A stretch of DNA of 64,000 nucleotides from Chloroflexota bacterium (lineage in GTDB: Bacteria; Chloroflexota; Dehalococcoidia; Tepidiformales; Tepidiformaceae), in assembly GCA_026705605.1 (NCBI GenBank), contig JAPPAK010000008.1:62001-126000 (forward strand). Direction: 5' to 3'. Positions 58,139 to 64,000 of the stretch are shown piece by piece (position 1 is the stretch's first letter; every line of letters begins with the position of its first letter). Position numbers and translations under genes: made by a program. The notes below the pieces were generated by a model. It did not search any database. It saw only the letters and a list, made by a program, of their open reading frames with translations, and was not told where the DNA came from.

Positions 58139-59044
58139 TTACCCGAGGATAGCCACGTCAATGGCCATAACGATAAAGATCGCCGCAAGATATGCCAGAG
58201 AAAACGTGTAGAGCCGGATTGAGGGCACCCGTTCCGGCCACTTCCAGAGCCCGAACGCGATCGCGACGAACCCCAGGCCGGCCGCTCCCGCCACCGCGCC
58301 ATACAGCCAGCCGACCTCGCCCGTCAGCAGGAGCGAGAGCGTAAGCGGCAGGAGCACGATCGAATACGCGAGTATCTGCCGCCGGGTCGTAACCTCGCCG
58401 GCCTGCACCGGAAGCATGGGTACGCTCGCATCGCGGTAGTCGGGGGCGATCCGCAGGGCCAGCGCCCAGAAGTGCGGCGGCGTCCAGAAGAAGATGATGG
58501 CGAACATGATCACGGGCGCCCAGGCGAGCTCCCCGGTCACCGCCGCCCAGCCCACCATCGGCGGGAAGGCCCCCGCCGCTCCCCCGATGACGATGTTCTG
58601 CGAGGAGCGCCGCTTCAGCCACACCGTGTAGATGAACACGTAGAAAAGGAATGCCGCCCACGCCAGAACAGCCGCCAACAGGTTGGTCGTCGCCCACAGG
58701 AAGGCGAATGCGCCCACGGCCAGCGCGAGCCCGAAGAGGAATGCGTTGAGCGGAGGAATCTCCCCCCGCACCAGCGGGCGCGACCGTGTCCGGCTCATGA
58801 GCGCATCGATGTCCCGGTCGTACCAGCAGTTGACCGCGTTCGCCCCGGCCGCTGATGCCGCGCCGCCCACGAGCGTCACAATCACGAGCGCGGTAGAGGG
58901 CCAGCCGCCTTCTGCCACCACCATCGCGGGGACTGTCGTCGCCAGGAGCAGCAGGATGATGCGCGGCTTCGTGATGGCGACATAGCTGCGAATGGTCGCC
59001 GACGCCCGGCTCGACTCCCGCAGGGCTACCGCCAGCGCCGTCAT
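58139..59044 (-). CDS. ctaB: Protoheme IX farnesyltransferase (heme O synthase)
   Basis: CtaB adds a farnesyl tail to heme B, making heme O for terminal oxidases. The 301-residue membrane protein has about nine helices and the UbiA-family motif NCWYDRDIDALMSRTRSRPL, which holds the aspartate-rich prenyl diphosphate site, then AFPPMVGWAAV and FFWTPPHFWALALR and YRDASVPMLPV, which is specific to heme O synthases. Its ATG overlaps the ctaA stop (ATGA), so the two act in one operon. Confidence 0.94.
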   Translation of the reverse strand: MTALAVALRESSRASATIRSYVAITKPRIILLLLATTVPAMVVAEGGWPSTALVIVTLVGGAASAAGANAVNCWYDRDIDALMSRTRSRPLVRGEIPPLNAFLFGLALAVGAFAFLWATTNLLAAVLAWAAFLFYVFIYTVWLKRRSSQNIVIGGAAGAFPPMVGWAAVTGELAWAPVIMFAIIFFWTPPHFWALALRIAPDYRDASVPMLPVQAGEVTTRRQILAYSIVLLPLTLSLLLTGEVGWLYGAVAGAAGLGFVAIAFGLWKWPERVPSIRLYTFSLAYLAAIFIVMAIDVAILG

Positions 59045-59976
59045 GCCGGCGCCTCCGCCGGGGCTGCCGGGACGCGGTTGGGCGACACCGCCTGCGCGGA
59101 GAACCCGAGGAGCGCGGCCGCCGACAGGGTGAGCCACAGCAGGGAGGCTAGCACGGTATGCGTTACGGTAAGCCCATCGGGGAATGTATAGAGCACGTTG
59201 AGCGCGCCAATCGCCACTTGGGCCCCGTACAGGACCGCCGTTGTCCGCGCGACGTGCATCCCCCACCGCAGGGTCTCGCGCTCCCGCCAGGCCGCCACCA
59301 CTAGCCAGGCAAGTGGCACGAGCAGCAGCGCCGCCAGGTAGCGATGCACCATGTGCGTGATCTGCTGGTCGTCGGCGCCGGGGAAGATGCCCCCGCTGCA
59401 GAGTGGCCAGCCCTCGCAGGCGGTCGAGCCGCCGCTCTCACCCAGGTAGCCCCCGATCCACACCACCGCCGCGAACAGCACGAGGGCGACGATCGCCCGC
59501 TGCCCGACACGCCAGGCGGCGGCGCGCTGGTCGGGCGGGATGCCACCGCGCACCTCGTTGAACATCGCGAGCGCTGTCGCCGCCATCACGGTCAGGATCG
59601 CCATCGCCAGTAGCAGGTGGGTCGCCACGATCTCGGCGGGGAGCTCCTCCCAGACCGTTATCGCGCCGATCAAGCCCTGGATGCCGACCAATGGCACGGC
59701 CGCGATCGCCGGCCAGAGCACCGTCGGCGCTCCCCGGAAGTGCCGCCAGGCGAAGACCGCCGTCGCGATCACGAGGATCCCGACGAAAGCCGCAACAAAG
59801 CGGTGGGTCGACTCGATCAACGCTTCCTGTTCGTGCGGCGGCACGATGCCGCCGTGGCAGGTCGGCCAGTCGGGGCAGCCCAGCCCCGACCCCGTCGCGC
59901 GCACGTACACCCCGACCCCGATCAGGATCAGCGTGGCGGCGCAGGTGATGAAGGCGAGATTGCGGGTGGCTCTCAT
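59041..59976 (-). CDS. ctaA: Heme A synthase (CtaA/COX15)
   Basis: CtaA oxidises heme O to heme A. The 311-residue protein has about eight helices and the conserved heme-binding histidines in LIESTHRFVAAFVG and VATHLLLAM and MVHRYLAALL and LTVTHTVLASL. The SACEGWPLCSGG-like segment STACEGWPLCSGGIFPG contains the paired cysteines seen in type-A enzymes. Together with ctaB it shows that the cell uses a heme A oxidase such as cytochrome aa3. Confidence 0.94.
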   Translation of the reverse strand: MRATRNLAFITCAATLILIGVGVYVRATGSGLGCPDWPTCHGGIVPPHEQEALIESTHRFVAAFVGILVIATAVFAWRHFRGAPTVLWPAIAAVPLVGIQGLIGAITVWEELPAEIVATHLLLAMAILTVMAATALAMFNEVRGGIPPDQRAAAWRVGQRAIVALVLFAAVVWIGGYLGESGGSTACEGWPLCSGGIFPGADDQQITHMVHRYLAALLLVPLAWLVVAAWRERETLRWGMHVARTTAVLYGAQVAIGALNVLYTFPDGLTVTHTVLASLLWLTLSAAALLGFSAQAVSPNRVPAAPAEAPA

Positions 59977-60047
59977 CGACTCGGAGGGGCCCCTGGAGGC
60001 GCCGGTTCTCAGCGTACGGTGCGATGCCCGGAGGCGCCAGATTCCGG

Positions 60048-60053
60048 TAGGCT
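60048..60053 (+). promoter_or_regulatory. -10 like hexamer TAGGCT, probable leaderless start of the Sir2 gene
   Basis: TAGGCT is followed by six bases (CGCGCC) and the ATG at 60060, with no ribosome-binding site. Confidence 0.45.
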
Positions 60054-60059
60054 CGCGCC

Positions 60060-60818
60060 ATGAGCGAGACCGACATCGATGCCGTCGCCTCGTGGCTGCG
60101 GGAGGCCCGGTCGGTCGTCATCCTGACCGGCGCCGGCATCTCGACCGAGTCCGGGATCCCCGATTTCCGCGGCCCCGACGGCGTCTGGACGAAGAACCCC
60201 GCCGCCGAGCGCACCGCCACCATCCAGCACTACGTCGCCGACCGCGATCACCGAGTCCGTTCCTGGGCCAATCGCGCCGGCAGCCCCATGCACAACGCCG
60301 AGCCGAACGCCGGTCACTACGCCCTCACTGCGCTGGAGGGGAAGGGGAGGCTCGACACCCTCGTCACGCAGAACATCGACGGGCTCCACCACGCCGCCGG
60401 CACGTCGCCTGAACGGATTGTCGAGATTCACGGCACCGTGCGCGACTACGCCTGCCTCGGCTGCGCCGATCGCGGCCCCATCGAAGTCGTGCTGGAACGC
60501 GTGCGGAACGGCGATGAGGACCCGCACTGCGAGCAGTGCGGCGGCCTCCTCAAGTCTGCCACGATCTCCTTTGGCCAGGCACTCATCGCCGAGGACCTCG
60601 AGCGGTCCCAGCTCGCCGCCGCCAACTGCGACCTCTTCCTCGCGATCGGCACCTCGCTCACGGTCTACCCCGTGGCCGCTCTCCCCGAGATCGCGCTCCA
60701 GTGCGGGGCGCGCCTCGTGGTCCTCAACGCGCAGGAGACCCCCTACGACCCGGCCGCGGCCACCATCCTGCGGGACGGTATCGGGACCGTGCTCCCGCAG
60801 ATCGTCGAGCGCGTCTAG
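60060..60818 (+). CDS. cobB: NAD-dependent protein deacylase, Sir2 family
   Basis: Sirtuins remove acetyl or acyl groups from protein lysines, consuming NAD. The 252-residue protein has GAGISTESGIPDFRGPDG (NAD site, from residue 24), LVTQNIDGLHHAAG, the catalytic His124 in VEIHGT, and a zinc site C132-x2-C135 and C157-x2-C160. The last part is ATISFGQALIAEDLE and FLAIGTSLTVYPVAALP. The Ala-Tyr-x-Arg feature of Sirt5-like desuccinylases was not found in the usual position, so ordinary deacetylation is more likely. Confidence 0.93.
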   Translation: MSETDIDAVASWLREARSVVILTGAGISTESGIPDFRGPDGVWTKNPAAERTATIQHYVADRDHRVRSWANRAGSPMHNAEPNAGHYALTALEGKGRLDTLVTQNIDGLHHAAGTSPERIVEIHGTVRDYACLGCADRGPIEVVLERVRNGDEDPHCEQCGGLLKSATISFGQALIAEDLERSQLAAANCDLFLAIGTSLTVYPVAALPEIALQCGARLVVLNAQETPYDPAAATILRDGIGTVLPQIVERV

Positions 60819-61522
60819 CGGCCCGACTCCGGAGCGTCTTGCTGCTCGCCCCAGCGGTCCCAGTGCACCACCTCGCCCAGCGGCCTCCGCCTCGCCTGCG
60901 AGAATCGTCCCTTCTCCAGGTAACCCAGCGGGATCAGAGCCATGACGAATGCGTTCTCGGGTAGCCCAAGCAACTCGTTGACCCCCGAGTCTTCGTCCAG
61001 CGTCCACGTCATCACGGTGCCGATGTCGAACGCGCGCGCCGCCAGCATCAGGTTCTGCACCGCGCCGTAGATCGATCCCCCGAGGCCTGCCCCCGAGCGC
61101 CGCGTGTTGTCCGACATGCGGGCAGCGGTCTGCATAACCGGCGCCACGATCACCGGCACCTCCGCGAAGTGCTCCGCCAGGTGGACCACGCCCCGGCGGT
61201 TGCGCGCGTCGATCCCGATTTCGCCCTCGGCGATCCCGCCACGCGTGATGCGCCCCGTTCCGAGCTCCTCGTCGCTCACCCGCTCGTAGCCGTAGGAGGA
61301 CAGCAGTCGTTCCGAGTAGATCTTCGCAATGGCGTCCTTCGTCGCCTGGTCGCGAACCACGACCCAGCCCCAGCCCTGCTGGTTGCCGCCCGTCGGACCG
61401 CGGACGGCCGCATCGAGGATCTCCCAGATCACGTCCTCCGGGATTGGGTCCGGCTTCAGGAAACGCTGCGCGCGTGTCGTGTGGATCGCATCGAGGACAT
61501 CGAGGGGTTCACGGTCCGGCAT
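60815..61522 (-). CDS. Nitroreductase family protein
   Basis: The 235-residue protein has VLDAIHTTRAQRFLKPDPIPEDVIWEIL at the start, AAVRGPTGGNQQGWGWVVVRD (FMN-binding), GAGLGGSIYGAVQNLMLAARAFDIGTVMT, and GLPENAFVMALIPLGYLEKG. It ends near WDRWGEQ, the tryptophan-rich tail of Acg-/NfnB-like enzymes. It is more related to mycobacterial-type oxidoreductases than to the gene at 4576. AGGAGG precedes the ATG. The last four bases overlap the Sir2 gene end in convergent orientation. Confidence 0.87.
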   Translation of the reverse strand: MPDREPLDVLDAIHTTRAQRFLKPDPIPEDVIWEILDAAVRGPTGGNQQGWGWVVVRDQATKDAIAKIYSERLLSSYGYERVSDEELGTGRITRGGIAEGEIGIDARNRRGVVHLAEHFAEVPVIVAPVMQTAARMSDNTRRSGAGLGGSIYGAVQNLMLAARAFDIGTVMTWTLDEDSGVNELLGLPENAFVMALIPLGYLEKGRFSQARRRPLGEVVHWDRWGEQQDAPESGR

Positions 61523-61620
61523 GGGGCCTCCTGCTGTAACGGTTCGTCGTCGCGAGTCTACCTGTCCGCGAACGTCGGGCGCGTATCATCCGCGCGACGC
61601 GCACCCATAGGAGGCTGGCG

Positions 61621-62490
61621 ATGAAGATTGGGCTCTACGGCATCAACCTGGGCGTCCTCGCCGACCGTGAAGCCATGCTCCGCGTCGCCCGCACGGCCGA
61701 AGCCGCCAACTTCGAGTCGCTCTGGACCGGCGAGCACGTCGTGTTCGTCGACCCCCAGCAACCGCCCTCCCCCCTCGTCCCCGACACCCCCCTCGCCGAC
61801 ACCGTCGCGACCCTCGCCTTCCTCGCCGGCGCAACCGAGCGCGTCCGGTTGGCCAGCGGCATCCTGCTTCTCCCCCAGCGCAACCCCGTCGTGCTCGCCA
61901 AGGAGCTCGCCGGCATTGATGTGCTTTCGGGCGGACGCCTCATCCTCGGCGTGGGTGTGGGTTCCGTCGAAGGCGAGTTCGACGCCATCGGCGTCCCCTT
62001 CCGCGAGCGCGGCGCCCGCACGTCCGAGCACATCGAGGTTCTGCGCACGCTCTGGACGCAGGAGAAGCCGGTCTTCGAGGGCCGCTTCACCTCGCTCTCC
62101 GGCATCCAGTCCCGTCCCCTCCCCCTCCAGCAACCCCACCCACCCATCGTCATCGGGGGCTACTCCGACGCCGCCCACCGGCGCACCATCACCCAGGGCG
62201 ACGGGTGGTATGGCTTCATGATGGATGTCGAGGGTGCGGCCGCCGCCATCCAGTCACTCGACGAGGCCGCCGAGAAGGTCGAGCGCCCCGACTACCTCGG
62301 ACCCCTCGAGATTACGATCACGCCGCGCGGCCGCCTCGACCGCGAGGCGGTCGAGCGGTTCGCCGAGGTGGGCGTCCACCGCCTCGCCCCCATGCCCCGC
62401 CACCTCATGCTCCCCACCGACGATCCCGACCCCATCCGCGATGACGTCGTTGCCTTCGTCGAGAGCACCGCGGAGTCGCTCGGGCTGTAG
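61621..62490 (+). CDS. LLM-class oxidoreductase, probably F420-dependent
   Basis: The 289-residue protein opens KIGLYGINLGVLADREAMLRVARTAEAANFESLWTGEHVV, and carries VRLASGILLLPQRNPVVLAKELAGIDVLSGGRLILGVGVGSVEGEFDAIGVPFRERGAR, HPPIVIGGYSDAAHRR and QGDGWYGFM. These define luciferase-like TIGR03619-type enzymes that often use F420 in mycobacteria and Chloroflexota. AGGAGG lies upstream of the ATG, with TATCAT at 61584-61589. Substrate is unknown. Confidence 0.88.
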   Translation: MKIGLYGINLGVLADREAMLRVARTAEAANFESLWTGEHVVFVDPQQPPSPLVPDTPLADTVATLAFLAGATERVRLASGILLLPQRNPVVLAKELAGIDVLSGGRLILGVGVGSVEGEFDAIGVPFRERGARTSEHIEVLRTLWTQEKPVFEGRFTSLSGIQSRPLPLQQPHPPIVIGGYSDAAHRRTITQGDGWYGFMMDVEGAAAAIQSLDEAAEKVERPDYLGPLEITITPRGRLDREAVERFAEVGVHRLAPMPRHLMLPTDDPDPIRDDVVAFVESTAESLGL

Positions 62491-62493
62491 GGG

Positions 62494-63579
62494 TCACTCC
62501 TCGCAGACGACTCCGTCGCCGTCCCCGTCTCGAGCGGCTGGCACCATCTCCGCCGGGAAACCCCTGCCCCCGTCAGGGCAGCGCCCCCGACTGCAGCCCT
62601 GCTGCCTGCGCTCGCCCGCTGCCTCTGCCGCCCCACACGATGGGTAGGTTCGCTGCGTCTGCGCGCTGGTGGTCTGTGTGGGCGTGGGGTCTGAAGTCGA
62701 GCCCGATGTGTCCGCCGAGGAGCAGGCGCTTGTGAGCGCGCTTCTCTCCGACGGACCCAGGACGTGGCCGTAGCGGCTGGCCGTGTCCCAGTAACGGGTC
62801 GCGTACGCGCAGGCGTTGGCGTCGTAGCCCTCCGCGTCGAGCGACCTCCATCGCGGGAGCCACTCGTGCGCGAGGTCGTCCGACTTCGAGAGGTTGAACC
62901 TGGCGACCGTGGGCACGAGGTTCTGGATGTCGTTGTAGGCGACGCGAGCTGCGGCCTCGCTGTCCACCAGTTCACAGAGCACGGACCAGGGCAGCACATG
63001 GTCCCGATGCCCATCACCGTTCAGCGAATCGAGGCTGTAGAAGCCCCTCGCGCCATCGAGCAGGTCACGCGCCTCGCCCGACCACGAGGGCCGGTCGTCG
63101 CACCACTCCGGTTCCTCCGCCGACCCCTGGGCGACCTGCGTCTCGGATGCCCGCTCCGTCGTTGCAGGTGTGGCGGTTGCCTCCTCCTCCGGGGTGGCGG
63201 CGGCGGCCCCCGACCCGGGGATAACAAGCTCCCAACCCACCCTGAGGTTGCTGCAGTTCGCGTCGATTCTCGGATTTGCTTCAAGCAGCCGTGATGTCGA
63301 GATGCCGAAGTCCTGCGCGATGCGCCAGCACACGTCTCCCGCCTGCACCACGTAGGTCGTCGCCACCTCGACGGCTTCGGTTGGCGTCGGCGACGGGGTC
63401 GAGGTGGGCGTGCGTTGGGGCGATGGGGTGGAAGTTACCTGGGCCTCGGTCGCTGTCTCTGGAGGTGCGGTTGCAGTTGAGGCCGTTGGCGCCGTACCGG
63501 GCCCTCCCTCCGGCTCACACGCGACGGCGCCGCCCAGGACCAGCACGGCGATCAGCACCACGAATACGCTGTATTTCAC
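62494..63579 (-). CDS. Lipoprotein with LysM, HNH-like (DUF1524) and Excalibur domains
   Basis: The 361-residue protein has a lipoprotein signal (residues 5-20, lipobox GAVAC, Cys21) and a long Thr/Pro/Ser linker. A LysM domain follows ([20 protein letters not shown]...[12 protein letters not shown], about residues 74-125), then an HNH-type domain with [17 protein letters not shown] and [20 protein letters not shown]. It ends in an Excalibur-like calcium-binding tail [12 protein letters not shown]...[12 protein letters not shown]. Each module is recognisable, though the order is uncommon. It suggests a wall-bound nuclease or cell-wall-associated binding protein outside the membrane. Divergent from the partial gene at 63862. 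Confidence 0.85.
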   Translation of the reverse strand: MKYSVFVVLIAVLVLGGAVACEPEGGPGTAPTASTATAPPETATEAQVTSTPSPQRTPTSTPSPTPTEAVEVATTYVVQAGDVCWRIAQDFGISTSRLLEANPRIDANCSNLRVGWELVIPGSGAAAATPEEEATATPATTERASETQVAQGSAEEPEWCDDRPSWSGEARDLLDGARGFYSLDSLNGDGHRDHVLPWSVLCELVDSEAAARVAYNDIQNLVPTVARFNLSKSDDLAHEWLPRWRSLDAEGYDANACAYATRYWDTASRYGHVLGPSERSALTSACSSADTSGSTSDPTPTQTTSAQTQRTYPSCGAAEAAGERRQQGCSRGRCPDGGRGFPAEMVPAARDGDGDGVVCEE

Positions 63580-63790
63580 AGCTGTAGCTCTATCCCTTAG
63601 AAAACTGCTCCCGGCTGTCCCCTAGCGGGTCAGATCAGGAGCGGACGTGTAGTGGTCGGATACTCCCCTTGCGGGGACCCTCGACTTAGGAATCTCTAGG
63701 CGCTGTGCATTCTAGCTGGGGTGGTCGGCGAATGGGCCGGGCTCTCTCTCCGGCTGACGCATCAAAGGCAAGCACAGCCGCGGCCGGGCA

Positions 63791-63819
63791 TTGACGAACT
63801 AATGTTCTTACCCTACGCT
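63791..63819 (+). promoter_or_regulatory. Candidate promoter TTGACG - 17 bp - TACGCT for the gene at 63862
   Basis: TTGACG (63791-63796) and TACGCT (63814-63819) are separated by 17 bases, about 43 bases before the ATG at 63862. The -10 match is only three of six. The rest of the 282-base gap from 63580 shows no other recognisable element except a CCCC/GGGG mini-hairpin near 63670. Confidence 0.35.
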
Positions 63820-63861
63820 GAAAGGTAGGCGGGGAAGTTGCGGGAAAGGAAAGACCTGACA

Positions 63862-64000
63862 ATGGCAGACTACCCATACCCATACCCAAACGGCGATGAG
63901 AAGTTCCAAGTGGACGAGTCGGACAGTTGCGAGATCAAGGTGTCCGATGGGGTACACACCCTGTCCATCACGCCTAACAGCACTGGGCCTAGCGTCTACA
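63862..64000 (+). CDS. Unknown protein, N-terminal fragment (3' truncated by window edge)
   Basis: The open frame starts with ATG after a purine-rich GGAAAGGAAAG and gives 46 residues before the window ends. It begins MADYPYPYPNGDEKFQVDE, in which a CCCATA repeat encodes Pro-Tyr pairs, followed by SDSCEIKVSDGVHTLSITPNS. I do not recognise it. It looks soluble and beta-rich so far. Base use is lower in G+C than the rest of the window. Confidence 0.45.
   Translation, partial: MADYPYPYPNGDEKFQVDESDSCEIKVSDGVHTLSITPNSTGPSVY

Noticed and set aside
60815-61522. Considered as BluB (DMB synthase) because a B12-dependent enzyme is present
   Set aside because: The sequence has the Acg/NfnB-like tail and lacks features I would expect of BluB; general nitroreductase family is the safer call.
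1-64000. CRISPR arrays, insertion sequences, attachment sites, toxin-antitoxin or phage-defence islands
   Set aside because: No regularly spaced repeats, transposase or integrase motifs, or recognisable defence genes were found; the NYN gene alone does not make a defence system.

Overview
This is 64 kb of densely coding, G+C-rich bacterial chromosome (about two thirds G+C or more by eye). It carries about 66 protein genes, no rRNA, tRNA or CRISPR array that I can see, and no gene-free stretch longer than about 280 bases. There are no transposases, integrases or phage genes. The content points to a free-living aerobe. It has a complete menaquinone-branch cluster, heme A biosynthesis (ctaA/ctaB, implying a heme-copper oxidase), a B12-dependent ribonucleotide reductase with NrdR, the acetyl-cycling arginine pathway (argJ), a possibly F420-dependent LLM oxidoreductase, and many stand-alone SDR, VOC, SnoaL, MFS and P450 genes. 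I suspect Chloroflexota (Dehalococcoidia-like), with Actinomycetota as the alternative. This is inference from gene content and base composition, not from a marker gene.

Layout. 1-8.5 kb: mixed small enzymes (partial methyltransferase, nucleoside deoxyribosyltransferase-like, two tandem SnoaL paralogues, DinB, DUF885 metallopeptidase-like, nitroreductase, DUF429), then argS and a DUF402 protein. 8.6-13.6 kb: a MacB/FtsX-type ABC exporter pair coupled to an SDR. 13.6-16.4 kb: a VOC / DUF35 / thiolase-like trio in which the thiolase-like protein seems to lack its nucleophilic cysteine, plus an MBL hydrolase. 16.4-25.8 kb: a long plus-strand run argC-argJ-argB-argD-small membrane protein-argG-two unknown genes-leuS. 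25.8-28.2 kb: yggS-proC-yggT-HAD on the minus strand. 28.3-31.5 kb: nrdR-nrdJ, with a pair of NrdR-box-like sites on the nrdR promoter. 31.5-34.1 kb: a Cys-cluster protein, ogt and an orphan peptide-type substrate-binding lipoprotein. 34.3-41.7 kb: menF-menD-menH-menB-menC-menE. 41.7-54.2 kb: an accessory stretch of two MFS exporters, VOC/SnoaL/EthD-like proteins, a PEP-utilising enzyme without ATP-grasp domain, SDR, VanZ-like, D-aminoacylase-type amidohydrolase, RidA-like and P450. 54.3-64 kb: NYN nuclease-like, AlkZ-like glycosylase, DAO oxidase, a secreted tandem-repeat protein, ctaA-ctaB, Sir2 deacylase, nitroreductase, LLM oxidoreductase, a LysM-HNH-Excalibur lipoprotein, and a truncated gene at the right edge.

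How it works together. Gene ends commonly overlap by 1-4 bases (ATGA, GTGA, TAATG), so translational coupling is widespread. Many genes that head a transcription unit have a TANNNT hexamer 6-8 bases before the start codon and no Shine-Dalgarno sequence, suggesting leaderless mRNAs. Genes inside operons more often have AGGAGG-like sites. The metabolic core here covers arginine, proline, menaquinone and heme A synthesis, deoxyribonucleotide supply and tRNA charging; the rest looks like accessory detoxification or catabolism. The points most worth a second look are the thiolase-like/DUF35 pair, the NrdR-box promoter, the possible non-canonical start codons (GTT near 20675, ATA near 56092), the silent-diverged tandem repeat protein and the ATP-grasp-less PEP-utilising enzyme.
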